64,000 nucleotides of DNA from Hymenoscyphus infarciens (taxonomy: Eukaryota; Ascomycota; Leotiomycetes; Helotiales; Helotiaceae), in NCBI GenBank assembly GCA_001414345.1, contig LLCB01000030.1, forward strand, positions 186,001 to 250,000, in the 5' to 3' direction. Positions 14,186-24,916 of the stretch are shown here, piece by piece (within the stretch, counting starts at the first letter, position 1; every line of letters starts with the position of its first letter). The position numbers and the translations under genes are program-made. The notes beneath the pieces were generated by a model, which did no database searches, was not told the DNA's origin, and saw only the letters and a list, made by a program, of their open reading frames with translations.

Positions 14186-14964
14186 ATCTGAAAGCCACGC
14201 GGATGGCGTTTTTGAACGTAAGAGTATGGCCGGGAGGAACAACCTTTTTGTTTTCCACCCACCCCAGGTCCTTGTTGAAAAAGACTTTGCACAGGACATG
14301 TAACGCCAAAGTGTCAGAATCCTTTCCCAGGTCTTGAATGATTTGGTCCTCCTCGTTCCATTTTTTCAACATCATAGAAGTTTGCGATAGTGACTCCTTC
14401 CATACTTGAGCATGGTTCCTTTCGCTAAAGACTGGTGCTGCAATCTTTCGAAATCTATGCGCTGTCTCCCCCTCGGAAGCTGTAAGTGTTGGGCCATAAT
14501 TGTTCAATAGCTCCAGAACTTTAGTTGATTTTTGAAAATCAACGCGGCGAGTAGAGACCTCATTGACTACTTCTGGATCGCAAGTCCATAGTGTATTCCC
14601 TCCGGGGGAAGCTACAATGAAGGAATCCTCCTTGAGCCTGTCAAAGGGATCGTAGCCAGCTCGCCATGTGCCACTGAATTGTGCGAGTGGAAGCCAAGAC
14701 TCAGTCCATTGTGATGGAAGGCTGTGAAGTAAAGGCGCAAGAAGTTCTTGGAGGAGCATCCAATGCTGGGACATGAAATGAAACCTATCCTACATCAACA
14801 TTTTACGTGAAAATAGGTAGGTAGGGGGACGCTTACGGTGATACCACTACAGTTAAGCCTGAGGCCCTCGCGAGGGCCAGGTTCTTCTGTAGCGATCGGT
14901 ATTGTAGAGTCAGCACAATGAATGGTGCAGCAATGAAGGAAGAGAGAGTTATGGCTAAAAGCAT
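14186..14964 (-). pseudogene. Cytochrome P450, N-terminal side, interrupted by the LTR element
   Basis: Start ATG is at 14964-14962. Exon 1 (14964-14837) encodes an N-terminal membrane anchor and ends in ...LTVVVSP; a 52-nt intron (14836-14785, GTAAGC...ATAG) joins to exon 2 (14784-14186), which reads FHFMSQHWMLLQ and continues through the helix-C region (HRFRKIAAPVFSE, VWKES) to VAFRYN, where the retroelement enters. The usual helix-C tryptophan seems replaced (GETAHRFRK). The remaining exons resume at 368 on the minus strand. P450s of this type are ER-bound monooxygenases; the neighbouring methyltransferase, P450, exporter and epoxide hydrolase suggest specialised metabolism. The interruption removes the I-helix and heme region from a normal transcript, so the gene is almost certainly inactive unless the 13.8 kb is spliced out. 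Confidence 0.88.
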
Positions 14965-15830
14965 TTTGGAAGATCTTCTTTTGTCACCGGTGTCTTGTCT
15001 GTTGGCACTAATGGCCTTGCACGCACTGTAGCGGCGAGGAGGGTTATCTGGTTGGTTTTGTTCTTGTTTTCTCAGAAAATTCTGGGACTTTCGGTTTATC
15101 AGTAGGTACTTCGTATCGTGGAGCCATGTGGGTGTCTATGTATCTATCATTTTGGCCCTGGAGATCCGTGAATGAATCACGTGCCCTACCCCGTCGAGCG
15201 AAAGGCGCCACGAGTACTCGCTTTCTCCAAAGTTATACACGATACAGGGATGTCGTTTAAGGGTTGTTCAGAGTTGGAGAAATGGAGTACAGCGCGAAAG
15301 GTGGTGCTGGTGCCCGTGCCCGTGCCGTCCCCCCTTTACGATATGATGGCGGGATCCTTATCGAAAAAACGTCTGAATTTCCTCCCTCGAAAAATAAGTT
15401 TAAAGTAGAGATAAAACCACAGCATAATCATTAAAAAAAGGATAACTTCGTTCCATGATTTTTTTTAGCTATAAGAGATTCTTTTTTGGTTTTTTTGATA
15501 TTTTTCTGAGCTCTTTTAGATAAATTTATATAATGATGGGGTTCTGCGTAAGAGGAAAATCGGACGTTTTTTCCGTCCCTGTAGAGCCCCCACACCCGCT
15601 GCTCATCTGGCGCATTGAATGTGTCGACATGGGACGGGAAGCCTATAAGAAATGTGGTGGTATTGTAACTTGTAAGCCTGGCTTTCTCACCCGTTTCCAT
15701 TTAGGATGAAACGATACGATCTCCTTTACGAAATATATTGCGCGAACCCTACAATTGTGACAGCCATCAACCTAAGGTGGTACCCCCCCTCCCCCCCCTT
15801 GACCGTCTGTCATGTGCGGGTAACTTGTCT

Positions 15831-15840
15831 GTCTACAGAC
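15831..15840 (+). promoter_or_regulatory. Candidate shared cis-motif GTCTACAGAC, copy 1
   Basis: Exact decamer, preceded by GTCT and followed within 30 bases by AGTTAAGG and a G run. The same arrangement recurs at 22153. It lies about 870 bases upstream of the broken P450 start and 940 upstream of the 16784 gene. Function is inferred only from recurrence. Confidence 0.4.
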
Positions 15841-16404
15841 CACCACAGACAGTTAAGGGGGGGGGGGGGGAGTACGTAAGTATGCTTGGAATGTTGGAAA
15901 ACGCAAAATTCCGCCGTTCCCCGTCCGCTCTTTGCCGCTCCACCATCACTGCAGGTAACAATAAGCCCCAATCCTGCAGATGCACCTCTAGAAAGGTGCA
16001 CTCAAAGTGGATGCTTTTCGTCCAGAAACCACAATTCAAGCGACTTTCAGCATGTGCACGACTATTGTGAGGTTGGTGTGTCCGTGAAAATTCTCCACTT
16101 ATACCCCCTCCTTGAGTGAACGGAGAAACGGGATCTTACCTGTATACTAGGATATGACTGGGAATCAGACTGGGTATTGGTTCCCCTCTCTTTCTCTTAT
16201 CCTCACTGCGACCCAACCCAGGAAATCAAATCATCAGACTTTTACAGAAAAACTCGGCTATAGCCCAAAGGCAATCTATCATGCGAGAGGTGTAGTAAGC
16301 GTTGTAGCGACTTTTCTACCGCTCATGTATGTCAGATTACCAGATTACATGCTCGCTGGTCCCTTCAGCTTGAGCTGCTTGAGGAGGCAGGTCAATCAAT
16401 TGCC

Positions 16405-16414
16405 GTCTGTAGAC
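16405..16414 (-). promoter_or_regulatory. Candidate shared cis-motif GTCTACAGAC, copy 2 (inverted)
   Basis: Reads GTCTGTAGAC on the plus strand, 370 bases upstream of the start at 16784. It lacks the G-run that follows the other two copies. Confidence 0.4.
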
Positions 16415-16783
16415 AGCACGAGCGACACCAACCAACCATCCTAACCACTGCCGCCCATGGATTCAGAATATTCCACCTCCTACAAACCTCCTACAAATTA
16501 CTCCATTTGAGTCCAATGCTACACTGCAATACCAATGCAAATGCTTGATTACAGACCTATTCACGTCGTGCGCTCGATGCACCCCTATTATACGAGGGTT
16601 ACTGCGTTCTATCTCTAACCGGATCCCCTCTAACCATCGAACCAAGCCACGTTTCTTTCTGGATTGGTGACATTGCTTACTGAATTGAAGGGGTCAGTTT
16701 TCTCACAAAAGCCCTTCAGATCGTAATACCGTTTCTTTTCTAGCTTCATAGCGCTCGCCCATCTTACTCACCAACCGATCAAT

Positions 16784-18214
16784 ATGGCTTCCAACGGGGC
16801 CGCAATGGCACCGACAAAAGGAGGGGATTCTATGATCACAACTGCATCTATTGTCATATCCATTCTGTTCCCAGTTATCTCCCTAATCGCCATCGTCCTT
16901 CGGGTTAGGGCACGAAGACTTGGGCACTTGAAACTCGAGGCAGATGATTGGGGCATGATTGTAACTTGGGTATGTAATTGTAAAACAGTTGGGTTTCGAT
17001 GCGTTGGCTGACCACCAAAGATTGGAACATTGTCTTTGAGTATTGTATTGTGGGTCCTGGCCGCCCACTCAGGAATTGATCACTACACTACCGATAAACT
17101 CACTGGAGACATGGATGCCGCTAAGGTACTTTACTACTGGTTCATATCATCTTCTTCTAGCGAAGCTAACCTCTCCCAGCTTCTATTGCTCTCTTCCTCT
17201 ATGGCGGAGTTCCCTCTGGCTTCCGTGAAAATCTCAATCTTGCTATTCTACAAAAGAATATTCGTTACAAAAAAACTGGCAATCGCAGTCTGGATATTGA
17301 TACCTCTTATCACTGCATGGGGATTGATTTTCTTTTTTGTAAGTACTCACTTCGACGTCATTCAGTTCAAGTGGCCCAAAACTGACAACTTATCAGATCA
17401 TCCTCTTCCAAGGTAAACCTGTGAGCGCAGCTTGGACAGGCATTGGAATTCTTCAGTTTGATACTGTAAAGGTTGGCTTATCTCTGTGTGGTACAAGCAT
17501 GGGTTTGGATATCATCGTTTTATGTTTACCAATACCCGTCATTCTTGGCCTTCACATGAATACGCAAAGAAAAATTGCAGTCATTGGAATGTTTTCGCTC
17601 GGTTTATTGTAAGTTTATTGTCTGTGAATCGTTTGTACTTGCTGATGGTCTATAGCTGTGTTGTTGTGGCTGCAATTCGCCTCTATTTCTTACAATCGGC
17701 AACTCAACAAGCCATTGATTCAGCGAAGTCAGGTCAAGGATTCAACGCAATTGGTAAGTCGTCTGGTCTTACCTCTTTGTTTCCTGGTTACCTTCTAACA
17801 TCAACAGCATTGGAAGCTAAGCTCTTCATCTTCGTCCTCCTCGAACCAAACAGCTCGATCATTGCTGGATGCCTGCCTTGTTACGGGACATTCTTTGCTG
17901 GTGGCCGAGGGTTGACCTCAATTCTCAACAGCATAAGATCGGTAATCACTCTTCGAAGTGTACGGTCTAGCAAGGACCCTGCCTCAGGAAGTTGGAGTAG
18001 AAGATCGGTCCTAAACACAAATGGAATCGGGAAGAAGTCGACTGGTTCGGATGCGGAACTCAGGGATTTCTCTGCAGGATGGACCAAGATAAACCAGAGC
18101 AAGGGTAGCAATGATACCACCGCGGAATACACACGAGACAGGCAGGGCAGGCGCGGCGATCCTTCAACTATCAACGTAACGAAAAATGTCGATGTCGACG
18201 TGAGTTCGGTTTAA
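16784..18214 (+). CDS. Fungal rhodopsin-like seven-TM integral membrane protein
   Basis: Proposed exons: 16784-16969, 17021-17125, 17180-17338, 17397-17608, 17656-17753, 17808-18214, giving 388 residues in frame. Introns are GT-AG and 47-58 nt. The 54-nt intron 17126-17179 is a multiple of three with no in-frame stop, so it may be retained. The protein fits the fungal rhodopsin domain family: an early TM (SIVISILFPVISLIAIVL), the R-x-R-A-R-R loop, DDWGM, KISILLFYKRIF, a GKP-x-x-AAWTG-like loop, a late FVLLEPNSSIIAGCLP segment, and a polar C-tail rich in Ser/Arg. These proteins are predicted plasma-membrane proteins related to Pth11/SAT20-type families; ligands are unknown and they lack the retinal lysine logic of true opsins as far as can be judged. 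They often sit in or beside metabolite clusters. Confidence 0.85.
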
Positions 18215-18805
18215 AATTACCTCAACATCTAGTGTTGAAGTGGACTTGGATGTCAATCGTCGGGAAAAGGTCAAATTATGTATAAGAGACGTATATGAAC
18301 TAGCTGTTTTCAAAGGAGTTGGCTTGCACCCACTTCCATCGTCGTGTAAGTATAAAGCTACACCTTGTATTTATCTACCTTGTGTCTATGATTAGCTACT
18401 GGTGGCGTTTAAAATCGAGGTCCTCCAGAAACTGATTAATTAGAGAAGAAATCGTCGTAGTATCTTTTGTTGTGTAAATATTATATTTAAAATGTGTTTA
18501 AAGAATCAAATTCGAAAAGTAATGAGATAGAAATACTGGTGTCACAGAAACACCAAGTGAGTGTTTTCGCACCCACCCTCAATAAATTGATACCGGCAAT
18601 GAGCGGACTGGTTGCTCCCCACCTCTGACGATGCACATGGGTTTACAAAGGGGATTGCCAGGTTTATCTTTTGCATGCTGGTGGTAGTACTCATATATGG
18701 AACACCGGCACAGTTAACTCCGACACCGAGATATATATACTCCACCCTCCGGGAGCAGGAAAATAAAATTGAAATCTACACATCAGCATACTATCACCAC
18801 AAATA
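18215..18805. promoter_or_regulatory. Intergenic: 3' end of rhodopsin-like gene and methyltransferase promoter
   Basis: No gene seen. A TATA-like run ATATATATAC at 18731-18740 lies 66-75 bases upstream of the methyltransferase ATG. No copy of the GTCTACAGAC decamer is present here. Confidence 0.45.
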
Positions 18806-19859
18806 ATGACTTCCGAATACAGCGCAGGTCGTGATTTTATTTCTGGGGCAAAGTATACAACATCTACCACCTCGCTTAAAAATTTACTTACGCCTTTTAG
18901 ACTCAACTACTTCCACTACGCCCTTAAGCATCTTACCGCCTATACAATCCACCCAAAAATCGACGTGCCAGAAGGGGTATGTCGCATAGCAGACCTGGGA
19001 ACACAAACAGCGTAATTCGACCCCACCCCAATCGATCTCAAAGTTTATTCATACTCTTTCAGAATTTGGCCCATAGACGTTGCCGAGAACACAAGCCTAA
19101 AAACGAAGTTTCGCGTTGATGGATTCGATATTTCTGACAAGTTCTTCCCGCCATCGGCATGGCTACCACACAACGTCAAGCTCCATATCCAAGATATATA
19201 TCAACCATTTCCAGCGGAATTCATAGGCCAATTTGACATTGTTCATTTGCGATTATTCTTGAGCATGACAAGGGATCAAGTAGTGACGGTACTTCAAAAC
19301 GCTTTGACTATAATGAGTAAGTTGTGCCAGAAAGTGGAACTGATGGTAAGCTACAAGGTAATGGGTGCTAATTATTGATAAGAACCCGGTGGGAGTATTC
19401 AGTGGGTGGAGCATGACAAAAGCGACATGAAGGTTACCAAAATCAATGCGGAGAGTCCTTCTACCGCGAATGATGCCTTTAACGTATTCCAACTGAATCC
19501 ATTCCCAAACTACAATGCTCTGTAAGTTTTCTTATTCCATGAAACTTTCCACTTCCAATCCTCGTTTTTGGTGCCTTTCGCTTATATTATGGTTGCAACC
19601 TAGCTGGATTCTCGACATTGGTTCCATCATGACTTCGGTTGGTCTTGAGATTCTCGTGGAGGATCGTATCCCAACAAAACCTTGGCTGTTGCCGCAAATG
19701 AACGAGTTACATTTACTTGCTTTAATGGACATTCCGCAAGGTTTGAGTTCGGCTGTGGATGAGTTTCGTGAGAAGAATCTTCAGGGATTGCAAGAGGAGT
19801 ATCGAAATGGGGTTTCCACCATCGATGGGTTCATTGTTGTTGTGGGCAGAAAATCGTGA
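18806..19859 (+). CDS. SAM-dependent methyltransferase (LaeA-like class I)
   Basis: Exons 18806-19011, 19063-19316, 19383-19521 and 19604-19859 join in frame to 284 residues. The N-terminus (MTSEYSAGRDF...) leads to motif I IADLGTQTAIWPIDVA, then VDGFDIS, a post-motif region QDIYQPFPAEFIGQFDIVHLR, and LKPGG-equivalent IMKPGGSIQWVEHD created by the second splice. This order is that of small fungal SAM methyltransferases found in metabolite clusters, which methylate O or N of small molecules. Motif I is unusual: the family normally has D-x-G-x-G-x-G, here DLGTQTAIW, with two glycines replaced. Activity may be altered. It is tail to tail with the next P450 (75 bases between stops). The closing splice pattern and length argue for an intact gene. 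Confidence 0.85.
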
Positions 19860-19934
19860 AGTTCAGAAAAGAGTTTATTTATGGTCAAATTGGAACACAA
19901 GTTATTCTTTTATTCCAAAATAACATCGAGTTCC

Positions 19935-21617
19935 TTAAAAGGGACAGTCTCCAACTGGCTTCTTCCTGACAAGCATCTTCTGCCACGGCCAACAGAACAA
20001 GAACTCATGTACCATGAGATTCTTTGGCCTTCCCTTGTTTGGAAGAAAGCTAAATTCGTATTCAGTAAGCAATTTGACAAAGAAGATTTTGATAATCATC
20101 GAAGCAAAGAAGCGACCAGGGCACGATGTTTTTCCATAACCAAAATTGAGAACAGTGTGATCAGGCGATGAAAAGTCGTATTTTGCGGCATTCTGTGTAT
20201 CCAGTTGACCCCCCGAAATCTCTTGTTGCTTCTGCCAATACGCCCTAAGTCCGTCGAAGGTTTCGGGATTGTTCGTATGTTGAGGGTCATTCTCAATCGC
20301 AAAAGTCGGAAGGCAGACATAAGAACCCTCTTGGACATGTAGGCCGTTGGAAAATGTATACGATTGCTTGAACAGTCGTTTCAGACCCAAGGTCGTTGGT
20401 GGTGACATTCTCTGCGATTCGCGAAGTACGCTGTCCATTTTATGCAACCTGGAATAAGACGTACTATTCCACCCTTCTTTACTTTGCCACTCGTTTTGGA
20501 TTTCAAGTTGGAGCTCTTCGAGATATTGTGGGTTGGCTGTGAGATCATAAAGAACATTTACCATTCTCAAGAGGGTGGTATGCACCGAAGCCAGAGCTAG
20601 AAGAACTTCAACGTGAGCAAGTGTATCGGCATCGCGATCGACGCCTTTCGCAGATTCAGCAAGCCAGGAAAGAACATTTGAATCCATTTCGTTGTCTCCC
20701 GCTGACCAGGACCCGTTGTCATTTCGAGTAATCAAGTTCTGAAACTTGGGGCCAAGCAATGCTTTCGCTGCCTTGAGGTAATTGCGACCCTTATGATACG
20801 ATGGGAGAGCCTGGCAAAGGATAGGTCGGATCCATGAAGGAAAGAGACGTAGGGTAACAAGAGTTCTGAACACTTCAAAGTCGGTTAGTAGATGAGACCT
20901 GAACGGCCTCGAAAGTATGTACTCACAGTTCTCCGTGTAATTGAAAGAAATATCAATCCACTTAGGATCACGGCATAGACCAGGGCCCACGAGTGCTCTT
21001 GCAGAAAGCCTAGCAGAAAGTCTGCCAAAGATCTGATAGGGTTGAAACTCCTGCCATTCTGAGCCGTTGGCTTTTGGGAAGAAGTCCTCGAAAGCTGAAT
21101 TGAGCTCATCTTCAAGATGCGGGGTCATGATCTCCAGCCGCGGGGTAAGTTTGCGTTGTACAATTGAATGATGCAACCTATTTTCCAAAATAAGGTTTAT
21201 CCCGGTATAATTTCCCAAAAGATCATGTTCAAGGGCTGAACTTGGACTTGCGACCTTTTCTGGCAAAGAGGAGAGTTCGTCGAGCAAAGAGAGTGGCAAT
21301 ACGATTATGCTGTTGTCTTGCCGAACAAGCTGGTAGCTCTTTGTTTTGAACTGTAATTTGCATTGCTTAGCTACTCAATTCATTGTTTATGGTGCACGGT
21401 ATATGGTGCTGACCTGCTGATATCCTTCCTGGATAAGATTCGCTGCATCTCCAGCAAATATCCAGTTGAGGATAAAGCGTGGGATCAAGATTGGTTTCAA
21501 GGCACCGCTGACAAGAGTATGCTGCCCACTTTTACGGGCAATTTTGTTTGTGACAGCTAGCTCGAGGATAAGATATGAGGCGAGAACACATCCAAGAGTC
21601 GTCCAAGCTGAAGGCAT
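19935..21617 (-). CDS. Cytochrome P450 monooxygenase (ent-kaurene-oxidase-like fungal type)
   Basis: Exon 1 21617-21414, intron 21413-21351 (GTCAGC...TACAG), exon 2 21350-19935; 539 residues. An N-terminal membrane anchor (TLGCVLASYLILELAV) is followed by FKTKSYQLVRQ near the start of the catalytic domain, I-helix ALASVHTTLL (the A-x-x-H-T-T form common in fungal terpenoid and indole-diterpene P450s rather than AGxDT), K-helix ExxR as RESQR, and the heme loop FGYGKTSCPGRFFAS with the cysteine ligand. All hallmark residues are present, so the enzyme should be functional in the ER. It is divergent from the MFS exporter (758 bases between starts) and convergent with the methyltransferase, as expected for a co-regulated cluster. 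Substrate is not predictable; terpenoid or polyketide oxidation is likely. Confidence 0.92.
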
Positions 21618-21750
21618 ATTTGCTCCGAATTGAAATGACCTAGAAAAGACGGTATTCGATTGAGATAATATGATCCGGGCATTTTTTGATTATTGGCCTC
21701 CTCTAGGGATAGATAGCTATCAGGAAAAAGCAAATTCAACACAGGCAAAC

Positions 21751-21846
21751 TACTTAGTCCCAGGCGTAACAGTCCATAATGGGGCCTCCTAAATAAACCC
21801 TGCTTTGCTGGGTCCCGCTATGGACTGATTCGCCTGGGACGAAGTA
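21751..21846. repeat. Inverted repeat (foldback) in the P450/MFS divergent promoter
   Basis: Arms at 21751-21778 and 21819-21846 are complementary at 25 of 28 positions, with a 40-base centre. The arm core is GTCCCAGGCGTAACAGTCCA and its near-complement. It could be a tiny foldback MITE or a hairpin. No target duplication was established. Confidence 0.65.
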
Positions 21847-22152
21847 ACCACCCAACCACACAGCACATCGTGTCACAGTGCTGTGCTTACTGCTACCTTC
21901 CATCCCATGGAGATGCACGAAATACTCCCAGGATAGGGATAGGGTCCTCGGTAAATGTGCCTACAAACAGGGGTCTTGTAGTTACATAAAGATGCTGGCA
22001 GGGTGTGCATGGATAAGGATGAAGACGCATGTTTGCATATTGCATGCATATGATTTACCCGACTTACCCACTTCTGGAAGCAGAATGCAGCTCCCCCGTC
22101 GTATTCCCGCCCCTTGTAATGTCTGTTAGTTTGGCTGTGAAAATGTCTGTGC

Positions 22153-22162
22153 GTCTACAGAC
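22153..22162 (+). promoter_or_regulatory. Candidate shared cis-motif GTCTACAGAC, copy 3
   Basis: Exact decamer 214-223 bases upstream of the MFS ATG and 536-545 upstream of the P450 ATG. It is preceded by GTCTGTGC and followed directly by AATTAAGGGGGGA, resembling the surroundings of copy 1 at 15831. Confidence 0.45.
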
Positions 22163-22375
22163 AATTAAGGGGGGAGGGAAGAGTAGCATTCTGTTGAACC
22201 CCACGAATCAAGATATTCGTGAATTGCTGATGCCAACCAACTGCCATTCACCTGCCTATAGGAGGTTAGCTCCGTGGCTGACCGGTAGTTGGAAAATGTT
22301 GGTATATTGTTGGTTCAGGCTGTGAGGTGCAGTATACGAGCAAGTAAAACGCCGAAAAAGATAACACACGTACAC

Positions 22376-24286
22376 ATGACAAAACAACACCAAAATATGT
22401 CGCCGCCTCCATCTCAGAAAGCACTTGATACTAGCAAATCAAGCTCCGAGAAAAAAGCCACCGCGAGTGTTGAATCGAGCGTCGAACCGAGCGTACCTAC
22501 GAATGACATTGATCCCGACGACGAAGTTACAGGTATCCGGCTCTATTTGATCCACACCATAATATGTCTTTGTACCTTTTTGGTTGGACTGGTAGGCCAC
22601 CATATTCTCCCCAAGAAATACTTACCGCTAATCGAGACCAAGGACTTCAATTTGCTCGCGACAGCAATTCCTAGGATCACAACACAGTTCCATTCACTTG
22701 ATGATGTAGGATGGTACGGGGCCGCATTTTCGATTGTACTGTAGGTTATTCTCCTTTTGTAACGTGGAATAATACTGACTCTTCTTTACCAGATGCTCCT
22801 GCCAACCTCTCGCAGGCAAGACCTATATCCTGTTCCCCAAAAAGCTTGTCTACATCGTGTTTGTCTCCATATTTGAGATCGGAAACCTAGTATGCGCGTC
22901 AGCACCTACGTCTGCTGCCCTTATAGCGGGGAGGGCTCTTTCTGGCGCTGGGGCCTCTGGTGTCTTTGCTGGAGGATTTGCTATTCTCACGACGATTGTC
23001 CCATTGCACAAGCGTCCGATATATATGGGAACAATAAGCTCGACATTTGCGCTTGCCAGTATTGTGGGTCCCGTCATCTCGGGTGCACTGACCGAACATC
23101 TTTCGTGGAGATGGTGCTTCTATATCAATCCTCCCTGTGGAGCATTTGCTGTGGTGCTTCTCTCTTTCCTTTTCCGCGTCAAAACTGTCAGTACTGAACA
23201 AGCTCCTCTTATCGAGAAATTGAAGGGCCTAGATGGAGTTGGCTTTGTTCTATTTTCCGGCTCAACTACGATGCTGCTCCTTGCTTTGCAACTTGGGGGA
23301 GGCTCATACCCCTGGAACTCATCCACCATAATTGGTCTGTTCGTTGGCTTCCCCATCACTCTGGGAGTCTTTTGCTGGTGGCAACAACGTCTTCAAGACA
23401 CTGCTATGATTCCTCCAAGAATCTTCAAAAGCAACAGGAATGCCATCCTGCTGTTTGTGAGCTCTATTTTCATGAGTGGACCTTTTCAGACGATAGTCTT
23501 CTGGTTACCTATCTGGTTCCAGGCAGTTCTCGGAATATCGCCACAACAGAGCGGTATCAAATTCTTACCCACTGTCATTGCAGATGCGCTTACTGGAATA
23601 ATTGGATCGGGAATTGTAATGCAAGTTGGACTTTGGAATCCATTCATTCTCTTTGGGTACGTTCTTGTATCTCTAGGGCCAGGCCTCATGACCACAATAC
23701 ATCCTGGTATATCTAATGGCCACTTGATCGGCTATCAAATTCTTGGTGGCGTTGGGTATTCCTTGTGCTCTAGTTTGGTAAGTCCACTCCTCTTTGCCGT
23801 TTAGGAAATGCATTGATATTTGGAGTAGAACCACATTGGAATGCAAGCCTCACTTCCACAAGACCTCGTCCCTTTAGGAGCTACCATCCTGCTATTCGGC
23901 GTGTCTATGAGCGGTGCTGTGTTCCTCGCCATCGGTCAAGCTGTTTTTGAAAACCGTTTGATTGCGAATCTCGGGCGGGTGGTACCTGAAACGGTCGTCG
24001 AAAAGGTCATCTCAACTGGCGCAACGGGCATCAAATCAGTCGTGGATGCTGAATATCTGCCATTGGTGTTACAAGCCTATAGTCGATCAATTACACAAGT
24101 CTTCGTGCGTCTCTCTCTATGCTGTCAGTATGAACGTTTAGCTGACTACTACCTTAGTACATAGCTGCTGCTGCCCCAGTCATCGGATTTCTGGTGCTTC
24201 TAGGTGCAAGATGGACTAGGCTCAAGAAGAAAGAAGCAAAGGAAGAAACGGAAAAGCATTTTGATAACGCAGTGCAAAGTGCTTGA
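22376..24286 (+). CDS. MFS drug/toxin efflux transporter, 14-TM DHA2 type
   Basis: Exons 22376-22740, 22793-23777, 23829-24104, 24158-24286 give 584 residues in frame. A polar Ser/Lys-rich N-tail is followed by LYLIHTIICLCTFLVGLVG (TM1), the conserved DDVGWYGAAFSI, GRALSGAGASGVFAGG (motif B/C region) and GPVISGALTEHLSWRWCFYIN, the antiporter motif of 12/14-TM drug:H+ exporters. A long second half with six or more further TM segments and a Lys/Glu-rich tail completes a DHA2-type layout. Members beside P450 and methyltransferase genes export fungal metabolites, often for self-protection. An in-frame ATG at 22397 is an alternative start. Its promoter is shared with the P450 at 19935-21617 and carries the decamer copy at 22153. 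Function is a family inference; cargo unknown. Confidence 0.92.
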
Positions 24287-24916
24287 ACTGTTTCCTGTCT
24301 GGAGTAATGTGCTGTGTGGAAAGTTGACGCAAACATCATAGACTTTGTCGTGCTTGATATACCCTTTTATTAATTTGTGGCACCGTGTGTGTAACATCCG
24401 AAATTCTTACCTTTTTATATTTAATAAATTTCGAACAATTGAAACGAATTTATCTTCCTTAAGAAGCATCATATTTCCAGGCTCAACCTAAATATACTGC
24501 AAAGTATTCCAATATGACTTAGCAATTAAGCTGCACTTGATATAGAGCTTCACCGACAAAGTACAATTTTATCGAGTCGGATTTATACCCCAGTAGTATA
24601 ACGGACCTAGTATGGATTAACTAACTTTGACAATGCGATAATGATAATCAATCAGAAGGTAAACAAGAGTCGAACCAGACTCTAAGCCAGCGTGTAGCCA
24701 AGGGGTGTTCAGAAATCATATCTTTCTTCAATTTTTGTTCAATTTGGAATTCCACAGAGCATTGATGAGAAAGAGTGTTTGATTATAGAGAATTCCTAGT
24801 TCTCTTGATGGACACGTCTCCATTCATTCTGAGCAATAATATACAAATTATATATGCTGTAAGGAAGATTTCTGTGGAGACTGTAGACACCCCCACTTTC
24901 ATCAGCATGCGAAGTG
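24287..24916. other. Intergenic region between convergent MFS and epoxide hydrolase genes
   Basis: No gene seen. It is moderately AT-rich and holds the 3' regions of both genes. A one-mismatch version of the cluster decamer (GACTGTAGAC, 24879-24888) lies close to the epoxide hydrolase stop, so is not positioned as a promoter element. Confidence 0.5.

Larger units (their letters stand above)
14965..16783. other. Intergenic region between broken P450 and rhodopsin-like gene
   Basis: No convincing gene. Open stretches (for example 15431-15700 minus, 89 codons; 15738-16070 plus, 110 codons) have no recognisable family. The region holds a C-rich tract at about 15783-15800, a run of 14 G at 15857-15870, and two copies of the decamer GTCTACAGAC (15831 and, inverted, 16405). 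It serves as the divergent promoter of the broken P450 and the 16784 gene. Confidence 0.6.

Noticed and set aside
15431..15700. 89-codon minus frame near the broken P450
   Set aside because: No family features; the C-terminal Lys-rich part comes from a T-rich stretch. Cannot be supported as a gene.
24879..24888. Fourth copy of the cluster decamer (GACTGTAGAC)
   Set aside because: One mismatch and located at the 3' end of the epoxide hydrolase gene rather than in a promoter.
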